Of a stretch of 64,000 bases of DNA, positions 33,496 through 44,346 are shown piece after piece. This DNA is from Paramacrobiotus metropolitanus. Its lineage: Eukaryota; Tardigrada; Eutardigrada; Parachela; Macrobiotidae. The notes under the pieces are model-generated. The model made no database searches. It saw only the letters and a list, made by a program, of their open reading frames with translations, and was not told the origin of the DNA. Within the stretch, counting starts at the first letter, position 1. Every line of letters begins with the position of its first letter. Where the stretch lies: the NCBI RefSeq assembly GCF_019649055.1, contig NW_026570460.1, positions 1 through 64,000 on the forward strand. Reading direction: 5' to 3'. Position numbers and translations under genes: made by a program.

Positions 33496-34782
33496 CTCTT
33501 ACGTGTTAGTAAAAAGTTGGTGACGATGGTGACAGCTTCGAAAATGTCACGAAATTATTCGAAAATCAGCATTAGAGTGTATTACTTTCACTGCACCATT
33601 CTGGTCAGACACATCCGAGTAACGATTCTCTCGCAATGATATTGGGTTACTGAGTTTTCTGGACCCCTCACTTACAGTTACTGTCATACACTTTTGGCAT
33701 ACTTTACCGTTATTTTTTCGCTGACGCAAACGTAACTTTAAGCGAGCGTGCCCGATAAATTTGTTATATTGTAGAGGCTTTGAGCGGAAGCTCAAAATAA
33801 GACCGCGCTAACCATTTATACTTTCAAGGTAAATGCATAAGAAATTTTGCAGAAGTGCACAATCGGCACCTGCTGGGCAGGCCTCCATTCTTTTTGCTCG
33901 CCCTTTGCCTTCCCCCTGCCAGCTTACCTATTTCGACGTCGCACGTATTGTACATACGTATAAACTTATTGCACACTCGTAAGAAATTCAATTAAAAATA
34001 GTAGTAATAACCCTTTCATTCTGTCGTATCTATATAGCGTTATGATAATCTTAATTATTATCTGCTTGCGAAGGCGCAAACTACTAACTAAGAAAGCGTA
34101 GCAACACCAGTGACCTTCATTGTCCAGTGCTACGGACACAATCGCACAGCATACCCAAGACATTCATACAAGTACGCGTACATGAATTATCACTTTCAGC
34201 ATTGTGCGTGTGTACCGTGTAACCGTTTAAAACAACGTTTCAGCATTTAGAATTTTAGGGTTAACATCAAGAATTTATGAAGAAGATACACTAAGCGATT
34301 TGGCCCGGTACGCAGCACAAAATTCGAGTACATACGTCCACAGGAACATTCGCTGCGCGCACTCCTAAACACGCTTCTGTATTTCTATATGATATTTTGT
34401 TGCTAACGGATTTGTATATGTAGGCGTAAAAACCGTTTGTGCGCGCAGCAACCGGTTCGCGAGTAATGGCTGTTAGAGTATTCCAAAAGGTTTAAATGCA
34501 ATAAGATGTACCAAAAGCCTCGTTATCAACCTATCATATTATGTGAGTGGATAACCTTTTATTAGCTGCATATCTGTAGAATATGCTACATGGGACCGTA
34601 AAAGGAAAGGGGATATATGCCAGTCAGTACAAAGTACGCGGTTAAAAATATATTCACAAAATCAACAAACAATGTACAAACGCAACGCGTATTCTATACG
34701 CATACCGGTACTTATACTAAATCGGGCTTAAACAAAGAAGCGCTTCTCTGCGCAATATGCGTTAAATCGAAGCACGTACACT
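33496..34782. other. Cassette spacer, no gene seen
   Basis: It is collinear with 24653-25704 from about 33652. It includes another single arm of the foldback family (34291-34545). Confidence 0.5.
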
Positions 34783-35077
34783 AGTGAGTCGGCGATGTCC
34801 GCCTGGGGAAGCCACCGGGCGCCGTAAAACGCATTTACTGAAAAACTTAAAAGCGGTGCAGACTCATAAGTCCGGCTGCACCTGAATTATTTTCTTACCG
34901 TGTTGAAGTGTTTTTACGTCTTGAATTGTTTCTACGGTGCCATAAGATGTTAAACTTATCTGAAATTATTATTGAGAAATTTTCACTTTTTCGTTGTTGA
35001 TCAAGTCAGTGACTGTTGAATTTCTTTATCGCAACAATAAGCCCTACGTCGATCTGCATAGCACTTTCCATTTTCCA

Positions 35078-36214
35078 ATGGATGAAAATCCGGTTTCTCC
35101 TGCTTCTGCCATATCCGTAGCAACAGGTAAACTTTCAAGTTTTCTTATTCTAGAACCAGTATCTGATTTCACTTCCATCATTCATTCATAATTTAAATTT
35201 TAGAATCAGCTGCTACAGAGAAGAAGTGTCGAACGCGCAAAAAATCCGCCAAACAGCAGTCAAGTGATTTGCAGCTTCTCCGTGCCACAGCAGACTTGAA
35301 GCCATTTTTGGCTCCTGCATGTGCAAAGCAGGAAATTTGGAAGAAAATTGCCGATCAGATCAGCACATTGGGCACAGCGAGGACCAACAAATATTGTCGC
35401 GAGCGAGTGAATACGCTACTGGCTGAATATCGCGCCAAAAAGACGCCCGCAATCGATACCACAGGTGATGAACAGCAACCGGAATCAACAAAAACAGAGC
35501 TACTTTTGGAGTCAGTCTCCGCAGCAGAGGAAGAGTCAAAGACTATGACCGAAACTCAAAACGTGAAGGAATCTCATAATGCGAAGTTGATCGAAATACT
35601 GGAAGAAAGCACTAAGGAGAAACTGTCTAAGAAACCCCCCAGAAAGATGGATAAAAGCGACACGGAGTGGTGCACGGACGATGGTAATAAATCTTAATGT
35701 TGTACTCGTATGTAAAAATTTTGTAGCTCTGCGTTACTTTGACAAAGAATACACGTTTGCGCACTGACTACATGGTCAAGTAATTAGTTACTAATAATAC
35801 TTGAAATAATTTGCAGAAGCAGCTCGCATTCGGCACGAAGAAGAGAATCCCGAAATGTATACAGCCACTGGCACGCCATTGAAGAAAAAACTGAAACGGA
35901 ACTACAGATCACCATTCAAGAGCCGCATCGGAGCTTCTGCTCGTAGAAACCGCGAAGATCTGTTTCGCGAAAAATTTCGTGCGGAAGCTGCGGCGCGTAA
36001 GGAAGAACTGCAAGATCGGCGCGAACAGAGAGATTTCGAGCGGGAGGAAAGAGAGAAAGACAGACAACTGGAGCGTGAAAAACACGACAAGAAAATAGAT
36101 TTAGAGCTTAAAAAATCTGAGCAGGATTCGAACTCCAGGGATCAACAGTTCCAGTTGATGCGGGAAATGATGCAGATGATGGCAAAAAAGCGATTTTTGT
36201 TGTTAAAAACCTGA
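35078..36214 (+). CDS. Harbinger-associated Myb/SANT-like DNA-binding protein
   Basis: Three exons join in phase: 35078-35126 (donor CAACAG|GTAAAC), 35204-35683 (acceptor AAATTTTAG, donor GATG|GTAATA) and 35817-36214 (acceptor ATTTGCAG), giving about 308 residues from the first ATG of exon 1 (MDENPVSPAS). The open frame extends upstream of this ATG without another Met. Exon 2 carries the helical Myb/SANT-like part (KQEIWKKIADQISTLG, then KYCRERVNTLLAEYR), the second protein Harbinger elements use with their transposase to bind terminal repeats. A basic, nuclear-localisation-like stretch (PLKKKLKRNYRSPFKSR) and a long charged coiled coil (REEREKDRQLEREKHDKK) follow. It is intact in this copy. 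Confidence 0.75.
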
Positions 36215-36431
36215 TTTTTTTTGTTTAACTTTTAGTTCAACTGTTCGTATTTTTTTGTATCAATTTACCGCAGTAAATTTGGCAAAAATATCAGACAAAT
36301 TTACATTTGAGCAATTCGATAATCAAATAGCAAACGCCATTTCTGAAGATTTTATTCACAAAAAAGTGCAATACGATTATACGAGTACTAAAACACAACA
36401 GCAGCAAAAATATGGAATCGAGACATCGCAG

Positions 36432-37501
36432 TTATTGCCGTTTAAAATAATCTTCTAATAATGGTGGCTGACAACCAAAATAATCAGTTGTTTGACTTCC
36501 ATACAAACATGTATGCGCGTTCGTTAAGATAACAGCAACGGGCACATATTTACCGGGATGTATGAGAAACACTTTCATGTTATCCCGATCAGTAATAAAA
36601 CAAAAATTTTGCTTTACTTTTTTTGAAGCCCCACTCAACACAAATCCGCAAAGGTTTCATTTCATCATTAATACGGGCTTGCCAGGATCCGGTCACCGTG
36701 TTTTTATACACATACGGCATCACAAATAAACTTTTGGCCTACGTGCTGTCAGCATAAATCATTAGACGCTTTTCAAGAGGTACACCAAACTTCTCGTTCA
36801 ATTTCTTTACTCAATCACCAAGTAGACTCCTCCTGAACATTGTGCTGTCATGCAACTTTCCTACGCATGGACCGTCAAATTGCAAGATCAGTCCATTGGG
36901 TGCCACAAGAGATTGGTATTTTACAGCATGGTACTTCTTATAGGAATAAAATTATCGTTGAATTTCGTCCCGTCCTGAGGGACGGCAGACCTCAATCAAA
37001 GTTCCATCCATATAGCCACTGCAGTTATCAAACAACCACCCTTTCTCAACATTTTTTGCACACAAATGCATGAAGAAATCTTCGGTTAAAAAGGGAGCGT
37101 AAAGGTTTGTTAAGAACCGATGCACAAAATTGTCGTAAATATGATCGACACACCAAGAAAAAATGCGACCAATAATACTGTCAGGTTTTCCAAACATGAT
37201 ACTCATTTCGTACAGTCTGCCCTTCAACGCCAGACGTCTCAGAAGAATGCACAGACTTTCAATTCCACTCACAGTGCAACCATTATCTACCCGAATCACA
37301 TCGGGAATGCATAAAACCTTCTGAAGACGATACAGGTTACGATACGCTTACGGAAAACCGAAAGTTTGAAAGAGATTCTTCATCACTGTAGTAATTCAGG
37401 CTGAAACGCTTTCGATTATCTGTGCGTCGACGAGATAAAAACAAAAACTTTTCATCGTCAACGCCACCCAGTAAATACAGATCTTCAATGAATTTATTCA
37501 T
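36432..37501 (-). pseudogene. PIF/Harbinger DDE transposase with frame breaks, first copy
   Basis: It starts at MNKFIEDLYLLGG (37501). Blocks in order are RRLALKGRLYEMSIMFGKP, the first Asp in CSGYMDGTLIEVCRP, KKYHAVKYQSLVAPNG, the second Asp in GKLHDSTMFRRS, YADS, and the Glu in LRICVEWGFKK. These match the order and spacing of the DDE_Tnp_4 Harbinger nuclease. A frame change near 37350, stops near 36950 and 36835, and an extra T in the run at 36620 break the reading frame; the last is absent from the second copy. The protein is nuclear and cuts and rejoins element ends. Some breaks may be consensus errors, but in-frame stops shared by both copies suggest it is inactive. Confidence 0.75.
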
Positions 37502-37714
37502 TTTTATAAAAAAACAAATAGAACTTAATCTAACTAATCAAATCAGTAATCACGGCAATCCTACGCTGTTAAATAAGTTCGGCTTCCTGCGCATGCTCAA
37601 ATTTTGTGGGCGCGCACGGTCGACCGGATTTATTGCTAAATGCGTTTTACGGCGCCCGGTGGCTTCCCCAGGCGGACATCGCCGACTCACTACTGTTCCA
37701 GACCCACCGCGGCG

Positions 37715-38127
37715 CTATCGTGCCGCATCGGCCGCTTCCGCCCAGTCCGCGGTCATCTCCAGGAAGGCGCGCACCGCGGTCCCGCTTTCCCGATAGCGCG
37801 CGCAGACGTGCAGCACTTCCGGCCGGAAGCGCGCTGCCCGCTCCCTATCCTCCGCGTCCAGACGCGTCCACGTCTCGCTGCACTGGCGGACCAGGCCAGC
37901 TTGGCTGGGCGATGCGCTAAAAAGCTCCAGCTCTGGCGAATCTGACACCTGTTTATCGCAACCGTCGAGGAAGTGCTCCAGGTACGGGTAGAGGAACCAT
38001 CCCAGCAGGGCACCGCCCACCACGCCGATAATCGTCGGGAGGTTGCAGACAATCCACACGGGTACTGGTTCTCGGCCAGGGAGCAGAGAAAGCCCAACGA
38101 ACCGTTACTGGCGGATGAAACCACCAT
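37715..38127 (-). pseudogene. 148-aa membrane protein, copy C, broken by a 7-bp deletion
   Basis: The last 114 codons are intact (MWIVCNLP.. to the same stop). The N-terminal part (MVVSSASNGSLGFLCSLAE) is in another frame because one of two tandem AATCCAC units (two in A and B, at 26041-26054) is missing at about 38054. The original first Met is also changed. The glycine zipper and helical tail are kept. It could still be translated from the internal Met at 38059, but that would lack half of the region before the membrane segment. Confidence 0.6.
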
Positions 38128-38262
38128 GGCGTTTGCGGATTTATAAAAAGTACTTAACAGGAAACGAGCGAAGCGAGCCGGCGTTTTATAGATGAGATTT
38201 GAGACGTTTGGAATCAAAAACTGTACTAGCAACCGAATGACTGCAACCCGTACTCGTTGCGT

Positions 38263-38271
38263 ATTTTTATA
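38263..38271 (-). promoter_or_regulatory. TATA box (TATAAAAAT) of copy C
   Basis: It is in the same context as in copies A and B although the downstream frame is broken. Confidence 0.5.
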
Positions 38272-38350
38272 CGGCGTCAACCGCCTCCGGAAACGGAGAA
38301 GCGTATACTCCGCTCGTCATTCTTGCTAATGCCGTTGTTCGATGAATATA

Positions 38351-40203
38351 GGGGGAAATCAGTTGCATAAGATACACCTTCCTTGTATTGCTCCAGTCAT
38401 CCGTATGGACTGCCACGTTATGGCTGAAGAGGGGTTTTGAAAGCGCTGTATTTGTACCTGCACATTGATGTAGGTACATACAGTACCGTGTAGGGCGTAG
38501 TGATAATCAACAAAGTGCTGCAGTCACTGCAGTCTTCAATGACAGCAGAATTTGCATTTTGTTGCGCATCGCGCAGGCAGAATCCTTCAAAACGGCACAT
38601 TTACCACTAAAAGTGATTCCCGTAACTTATTCTTCATTTTGCAACCAAAGTTCCGCATAGGAAGCCAATTTTTTGCATGAAAATCGAAAGAGTGGAAGAT
38701 TTCGAAAACTTTCAAAATGTGAGCCAAATCACGGTGCCACACCGGGCGGTGCCACCTGCGTCACGTGTACGTACGCACTGGAAGTCCCTTAATTGGCCCG
38801 CGCTAAACCTTGGATTCGGATTCGGAGTTGGATTACTTAAACTTGGATTCGGATTACTCAAACTTGGACTTGGATCCCTTTACTTGGATTACATAAGTTC
38901 GATTACTTAACTTGGATTGCTTACCTTGGATGACTTGGATTTCCTGACTTTTCTTATTGGACTACTTATTTTGGGGCTTGGATTACGTTTCATTGTACTG
39001 TTTTCTCGAGCTTATTTTTCTGTGATTCTCAGGTTATTCTTAAGGTTTCACAAGTTTCTCAGGTTACTTAGGTTTCTTACGTTTCTTAAATTTCTTAAGT
39101 TTATAAAGTTTTTTAGGTTTCTTTGGTTTCTTAGTTGTCTCAAGTTTGTTACGATTCTTGGATTAAAGAAAAGCGAACAACATTCGGGCCGAAAAAAAGT
39201 GATGATAACTACAAAACTAATGATAAATCAGTGTATGAAAGCAATGTATGCTATCTCCTCTGGATGAACGTTTCCCCTAAAAAGGCCATCACAAAAAAAC
39301 GCGCCGAATGATGTCATACTGTTTTGCTTTTAGTTTTGAAGTTGTGATCACTCTTGCGGCTCGAAAGTTCTTCGGTTTTTATAACTTAAGAAACCTAAGA
39401 AACCTAAGCAACCTAAGAAAACCTAAAACCTAAGAAACCTAAGAAACCTAGGAATAAGTCGGGAATAACTGAAGACTAAGCCCGAGAAAACAGTATAACA
39501 AAACGTAATCCAAGCCCCAGAATAAGTAGCTCAATTTAGGGAATCCAAGTTATCCAAGTTAAGTAATCCAACTTATGTAATCCAACTTATGTAATCCAAG
39601 TTATGTAATCCAAGTTAAGGGATCGAAGTCCGAGTTTGAGTAATCAGAATCCAAGTTTGAGTGATCCGAATCCAAACTTGAGTAATCCAACTCCGAATCC
39701 GAATCCAAAGTTCAGCGCGGGCCCCCTTAATTTGGTTTTTTATAACGTTTAGCTTTCAGGTCTTCATGAAATGTTAAGGCAATTAAAAAGGAAAAGTGTT
39801 TTTTCCAAGAATACAGGGCAGCTTGAAGGAAATTACTCATACCGTATGAGTCATACGCATTTCGAGATACGCTAGCTAAGCGACCCTATGCGCCTCTGAG
39901 ACAGTCAAAACTGAAATCATTGTGCAAAATATTGTTATACCAGTTGGTAAGAACAAAGTACAATTTGGATTTTGATTGATATCTGATCGCAAAAGTTTCT
40001 TTCGCTATTAAATTTTGATAAATGTACAGTCTGCATTATTAAGATTAATCAATTGATCGGATTTGCACGGTACATGTACCTGCATCGAGGTGCAGGTATA
40101 AATGTGGCGCTTTTAAAAACCCATGTTCAGCCATGGCGGGAAAATCCATACGGATGACTGGAGCAGTACAGGGAAGGTGCATCTTATGCAACTGATTTCC
40201 CTC
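38351..40203. mobile_element. 1.85-kb non-autonomous TIR element carrying a hairpin array
   Basis: Ends of about 59 bases (GGGGGAAATCAGTTGCATAA on the left, GAGGGAAATCAGTTGCATAA on the right strand) match with four differences. TATA flanks both sides (38347-38350, 40204-40207). In cassette copy A the corresponding sequence is continuous (GTTGTTCATTTC..CACCGATAGAAAC), so this is an insertion. No transposase frame is present. Confidence 0.75.
38789..39731. repeat. Hairpin of CTTGGATTA arrays around a CTTAGG/CCTAAG core
   Basis: The left arm repeats CTTGGATTACTTAA / TTGGATTCGG, and the right arm the inverse AATCCAAGTTATGT / CCGAATCCAA. The ends TTAATTGGCCCGCGCT and AGCGCGGGCCCCCTTAA pair. Inside, a TTTCTTAGG array (39050-39140) and an inverted CCTAAGAAACC array (39385-39460) form an inner stem. 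The 116-codon frame at 38917 is Leu/Phe-rich because of the repeats and is not called a gene. Confidence 0.8.
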
Positions 40204-41058
40204 TATATAACACCGATTAAAACGCGCAAAATAATCATTACTTCATTAGAATTCTTATAAGTGCGTCAGCTGTTTTATGTATTCACCCGCCAAAGTTAAT
40301 TCAGTTAAGCGGAACGTATAGGTGTGCACTGTACAGTACACATAATTTTCAGCCTATTCGTGCCGCAACTCGTGTCTGAACGAGCACAGTATTGCTCGTA
40401 ATACTCGTAATTCGGTTAGTTAATAACCTGTTCCACAGGTATCCAGTAGCGTCAAGTTATGTGAATGCGACTGCAACACGCACTGTTTTCTCCGCATAAT
40501 CGAGCGGTAAGAGTTGCCGGCAAGTATAAAGCACATGCATACCATACAATTACTATGACGTATATACATTACTATGCTACGTACTAGTCATTCCTTATCG
40601 CAGACACTCATTAATCTTCCGTACCTCGATTATCCTTATTGGAAGCCCCTTCGTTGAAGGATTCATAACGGAAATTGGGGAAGTGTGCCGGTACATGGTC
40701 TGAAATTCATGGACATACTGTATATCCACGAAAACTTTGGATTTTGCGCACTCCTAAACACTTTTTTTGCGACTGCTTTATGGCATTCTGTAGACAAAAT
40801 TAAGTTTTCGCACCCTCTGCCACTTTCCAGCACTTTCCATTTTTTTGAATGTACTCGATTTTGTACAAATAATTCTGGTACATCGTCCTTGCTTCGCATG
40901 TGACCTTGACATAGAAAAATACACAGAAACTTCAACATTACGCTTTCGCACTTTTTAAAACTACTTTTTTAATTTTTTAGAAACATTTCCCTCGTGAAAT
41001 CGCTGAAAATCGATTTCTCGCTGAGAAAAGTCCGAGTACCAAACGTCTTACTATGCAG
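40204..41058. repeat. Remainder of cassette copy C
   Basis: It is collinear with 16360-17280 at lower identity, keeping the CTCGTG..CACGAG hairpin and a diverged GGCCCGGTACAT arm (from about 40680). Similarity ends near 41050. Confidence 0.55.
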
Positions 41059-42437
41059 TGCCTCAATATCAGCTTCTCAGTATCATGCGCCGGCGTAGCG
41101 ATAGAGCTGCTAATGGATTTCTTTCCAGGTAGGTATAGCCTTTACGCTAGCCTATTGCAGATTGCATACGGTAGAGGCTCCGTACATAGAAGAGTACGGC
41201 ATCACACAAGCAGTACGTTGGCAAGATGAAGACTGCTTCAGGTCTTTGTGCGGTTACACTTGGGTCACGTACAGCAACCAAAAAATTAATCGAGTCGAGT
41301 GCCCGCGAGGACATGACCACCCTGCTCGGCGGTCTGAGTGCTCAAAAAAAGGTCCACGGGCAGCATAAGCTGACCTGCCATTCACTCATGTGTCTGAGCC
41401 GTTGCAAGCATCCGCGTAAGGCAGATAGTTTTTACGCGTCACCGCACGACGGAGGTTACGCTAACGTCGCGAACGGACGTAAAACCACCCGGAACCGAAG
41501 GTTCCACATGGAACCGGAGCCGAAACTAACACAAACCGTGCAATCTGAAATAGGCTGCTATCAGCTACAAGCCTACAGTACCAGGTTGCATGCTTGTATT
41601 GTTAACTCGAGGTTACATGATAGACAAATTTCTATCCCTGTTCAGTTGTTCGTAGTGGATTCTTGATTTGTTGGCATTCTTTAAGTTACAGATTAGCAAA
41701 CGGCTTAAAAGTAAAGCTATACGAAGTATGTATCTCAGATATCTGTACTGTTTCAATTATAAAAGAATTCTGCATCAAACTTCCATGATGAAAGCACAAT
41801 AATCTGAGCTGCGTCCCCTGTGATGGGGAAATTTAAGCGCGGTGTCTGGAACCTAATCAGACATTGTTGTATTATTTATTTTAGATGGGGATTTACAGAG
41901 TATCTCATCTAATTGACGTCTGGGAAACCGCTTCCGAAAAAGAGTCTTTACTAGCCGCGGTAAGTTTTGCACAACAGATTGCCAACTGTTTATCGTACCT
42001 TCATGATAACACCGTTATACATGGCGATCTGAAATCGGCAAATGCGTTCGTACGACCGCATCCGCGCCGACCTAAAGCATATACTATGCTCATTGGAGAT
42101 CTGGATGATCGATGTTGTAATGACGAGTAGTCTAACACGCACGAAAGATGTCACAAAATACATGGAACTGTTCGCTACATGTCACCGGAACTGATCAAAA
42201 CCTTCGTGTCCGTAGTGTAAACGAACAGGCCGCAAAACCGATGTTGGGAGTTTGAGTTGTATAATCATCGATCTTGCAGACAGTTTATCAGGAAATAAGG
42301 ACCGATGGCTGCATCAACGAGAAACAGCAGACCGGTGCAGAATCACGAATTCTCCGGATTACGTAATTTTAAATAAACTAGCGGATGACTTTGACATTAC
42401 CTCTACGAGAAGCTTAGATGGATCGGTTTTCTCTTAG
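41059..42437 (+). pseudogene. Protein kinase pseudogene, first copy
   Basis: A first exon candidate (41059-41128) encodes a hinge-like VAIELLMDFFP and ends before GTAGGT. The next begins at 41885 after TTTATTTTAG. Catalytic-domain blocks follow: AAVSFAQQIANCLSYLHDN, the catalytic loop HGDLKSAN (42020-42043), an altered DFG (GDLDD), a stop, then in another frame GTVRYMSPEL (activation-segment end) and, in a third, TDVGSLSCIIIDLADS where the usual DVWS Trp is Gly. Frame changes, stops and lost key residues show decay. The HGDLK form fits tyrosine-kinase-like or related groups. The 146-codon frame at 41226-41666 inside the intron has no recognised domain. Confidence 0.65.
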
Positions 42438-42539
42438 ATCTCATAAAGAACAACTTCTTTAGTATCGAAATTCTTGAAATGTTTTCCTCGGTTGTTTGAG
42501 ATATCGGTCGATGGTTTCCGTTGGGAAATGCGATGGTGC

Positions 42540-44236
42540 AAATGCTAATGTCATCAGGCCGATGGCCAGTCCCAAATTTGGCTGTTTGAGTACAGAAAAG
42601 TGTCTGGCTGCGCCTTTTATGATTACATAAGTGTTTCAGACCTGGCCACCATGGTGCTGCGGAAAGATATTCCGAAGACATTCTCTGGGTCCGTTCTGTT
42701 CTGCCTCGCCGCCAACAAGCTGTCGACTAGTCTCCAGTCCGATCTCAACGCCTGGTATCTGGACGAAGGGACGGCTGGAGGAGACACAGAAGTGGTTCTG
42801 GAGGTTTTATTAGAGTTTGTACGGATGCGCCGAAAATTGGTTTAGACATTAACTTTGCAAAGTGCGAGTTGTTTGTTTATAGCGGGACTGAAGCGGAGCA
42901 ACAAGACATCTATGACCGATTTGCCGCAGTCGTGCCTGGAATTCAAAGGCTGACTCCAGATACCCTGGAACTGCTTGGTGTTCCTCTAACGGACTGGTCA
43001 ATCGGCCGCTGCTTGGACGGCAAAATTGGAAATCAAAAAATCGACGGACTTACTGGGCGTACTGCCGGTGCAGCAGGCGCTATTCCTCCTTAGAAACTGT
43101 CTATCGCTCCCAAAGCTTATGTATACGCTAAGAGCGGCCCTTGTAACAAATATCCGGAGAAGCTAGAGGGTTTCGACCACGTGATTAGGTCAAAAGCGGA
43201 AGAGATTATGAATGTTAAGATGGATGGCTGCCTATACGGGCAAGCTACTCTGCCGGTCCAATACGGGGATTGGGACACCTAAAGCCAAAGAAATCGCAAC
43301 GCCGGCCTATCTCTCTCGCTATATTCGACCGACAAATTAGTACGCACTATTGTGCCTGAAGATTGCCCCGAGGATCGGTCTGACGTTGAGTTCTACTGGC
43401 AGGAACGTACAGAAAAGGGTGCACCTGCGTTAGAAGACCGAAGCAGCCAACGCTTGTGGTCGGATATGCTGACTGCCGGGAAACTGGAGGACTTAATGGA
43501 TGGTGCCGAGTGCCGACGTTATTGCATCTGCTCGTCTGTTGGCTGTTTCTACTAAGAATGCCAGTGCCTGGTTGTTTGCGCTACCGGTTGCTAGCCTTGG
43601 CACATTACTGGACGATGCCGGTCTGCGGGTCGCTGTTGCTTTGCGGATGTGGCACCGCTACGCAAGGAGCATAAGTGCCGTTAGAAATGGTTGATGCGTT
43701 TGGCTTACATGGCCTGTCGTGCATAAGAAGTCAGGGAAGGTTCAGGCGGCACGCCAGCCTGAACAGTGTAATCCAACGTAGTCTGGGTTCAGCAAAGGTG
43801 CCGACAATCTTGGAACTGCCCAGAGAGGAGATTAGAAGGAGACGGCCGGATGGTTTATCACTCTTTCCCTGGAAAAATGGCCTTCCTCTGAATTGGAATG
43901 TGACGGTTGTTGATACGTTCGCTAAGTCGTATGTAACCGGTACATCAGAAGCCGCGGGATCTGCAGCTGATGACTCGGAAACACAAAAGAAACCTTTACT
44001 CGGAACTGACTGATCGACACTTTTCGAACCAATCACCCTCGAAACTATGGGAAGTTGTGGCAGCAGTACCCGTCATTTCAGTTGGCCGACGCATTAAAGA
44101 GCAAACAGGAGAATCGCGCGCCACCGAATTTCTTCGGCAGCGTATAAGTGTGGAAATTCAGCGTGGGAACGCTGCTTCTGTTCTGAGAACGGTTGGGTGT
44201 TCTAAAAAGCTTGAAGAATTATTCTTTTTGTTCTAA
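42540..44236 (+). pseudogene. Decayed reverse transcriptase element with C-terminal endonuclease-like domain, first copy
   Basis: Blocks in order across three frames: LFCLAANKLSTSLQSDLNAW then YLDE (42756-42767, in place of the RT box YLDD), GLDINFAKCELF (the NxxKC motif after the palm), a TLPVQY-type GGLG segment, LRVAVALRMWHRYARS, VDAFGLHGLSC, RRRPDGLSLFPWKNG with VTVVDT (spaced like a PD-(D/E)XK nuclease), and TGESRATEFLRQRISVEIQRGNAASVL. This order matches RT-bearing invertebrate repetitive genes with a restriction-like endonuclease end. Frame breaks at 42680, 43040 and 43270 are single-base changes absent or different in the second copy. The upstream RT fingers are missing. The exact clade is uncertain. 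Confidence 0.65.
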
Positions 44237-44346
44237 ATTGGTTCTAAATTATTTAAATGGCATTAAGCTTGTACAATTTGTCAATAAAAGAAACGGTGTG
44301 ACGAAGTTATGTGTTCAAAGTTAAGTCGTCTGTTTTCTCAGTTTTA

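Larger units (their letters stand above)
34783..37691. mobile_element. PIF/Harbinger DNA transposon, first copy
   Basis: Perfect 55-bp terminal inverted repeats (34783-34837, 37637-37691) start AGTGAGTCGGCGATGTCCGC. ACT is duplicated on both sides (34780-34782, 37692-37694). The unoccupied site survives in copy B at 25681-25695 (GTACACTGTTCC), proving the insertion point. The element holds a three-exon Myb/SANT-like gene on the plus strand and a DDE transposase on the minus strand, the usual two-gene Harbinger plan. Perfect ends indicate a young insertion. Confidence 0.9.
24034..44346. repeat. 20.3-kb tandem duplication, first unit
   Basis: Every feature from 25.2 kb to 43.7 kb recurs at an offset of 20307-20327, in the same order and orientation. 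Examples are the 148-aa genes, XK-like exons, Harbinger ends, kinase and RT relics. The sequence after 44346 restarts at the sequence after 24034. The differences I checked over the clean part are nearly all one-base homopolymer changes. Confidence 0.9.

Noticed and set aside
35902-36090. Minus-strand Ser/Arg-rich frame
   Set aside because: It is an antisense shadow of the coiled-coil exon of the Harbinger Myb-like gene.
36840-37314. Plus-strand frames at 36840-37073 and 37120-37314
   Set aside because: They are antisense to the Harbinger transposase, whose motifs are clear on the minus strand.
38917-39267. 116-codon Leu/Phe-rich frame resembling a membrane protein
   Set aside because: It is produced by the CTTGGATTA and TTTCTTAGG repeats in the hairpin element; the hydrophobicity is a by-product of the T-rich repeat.
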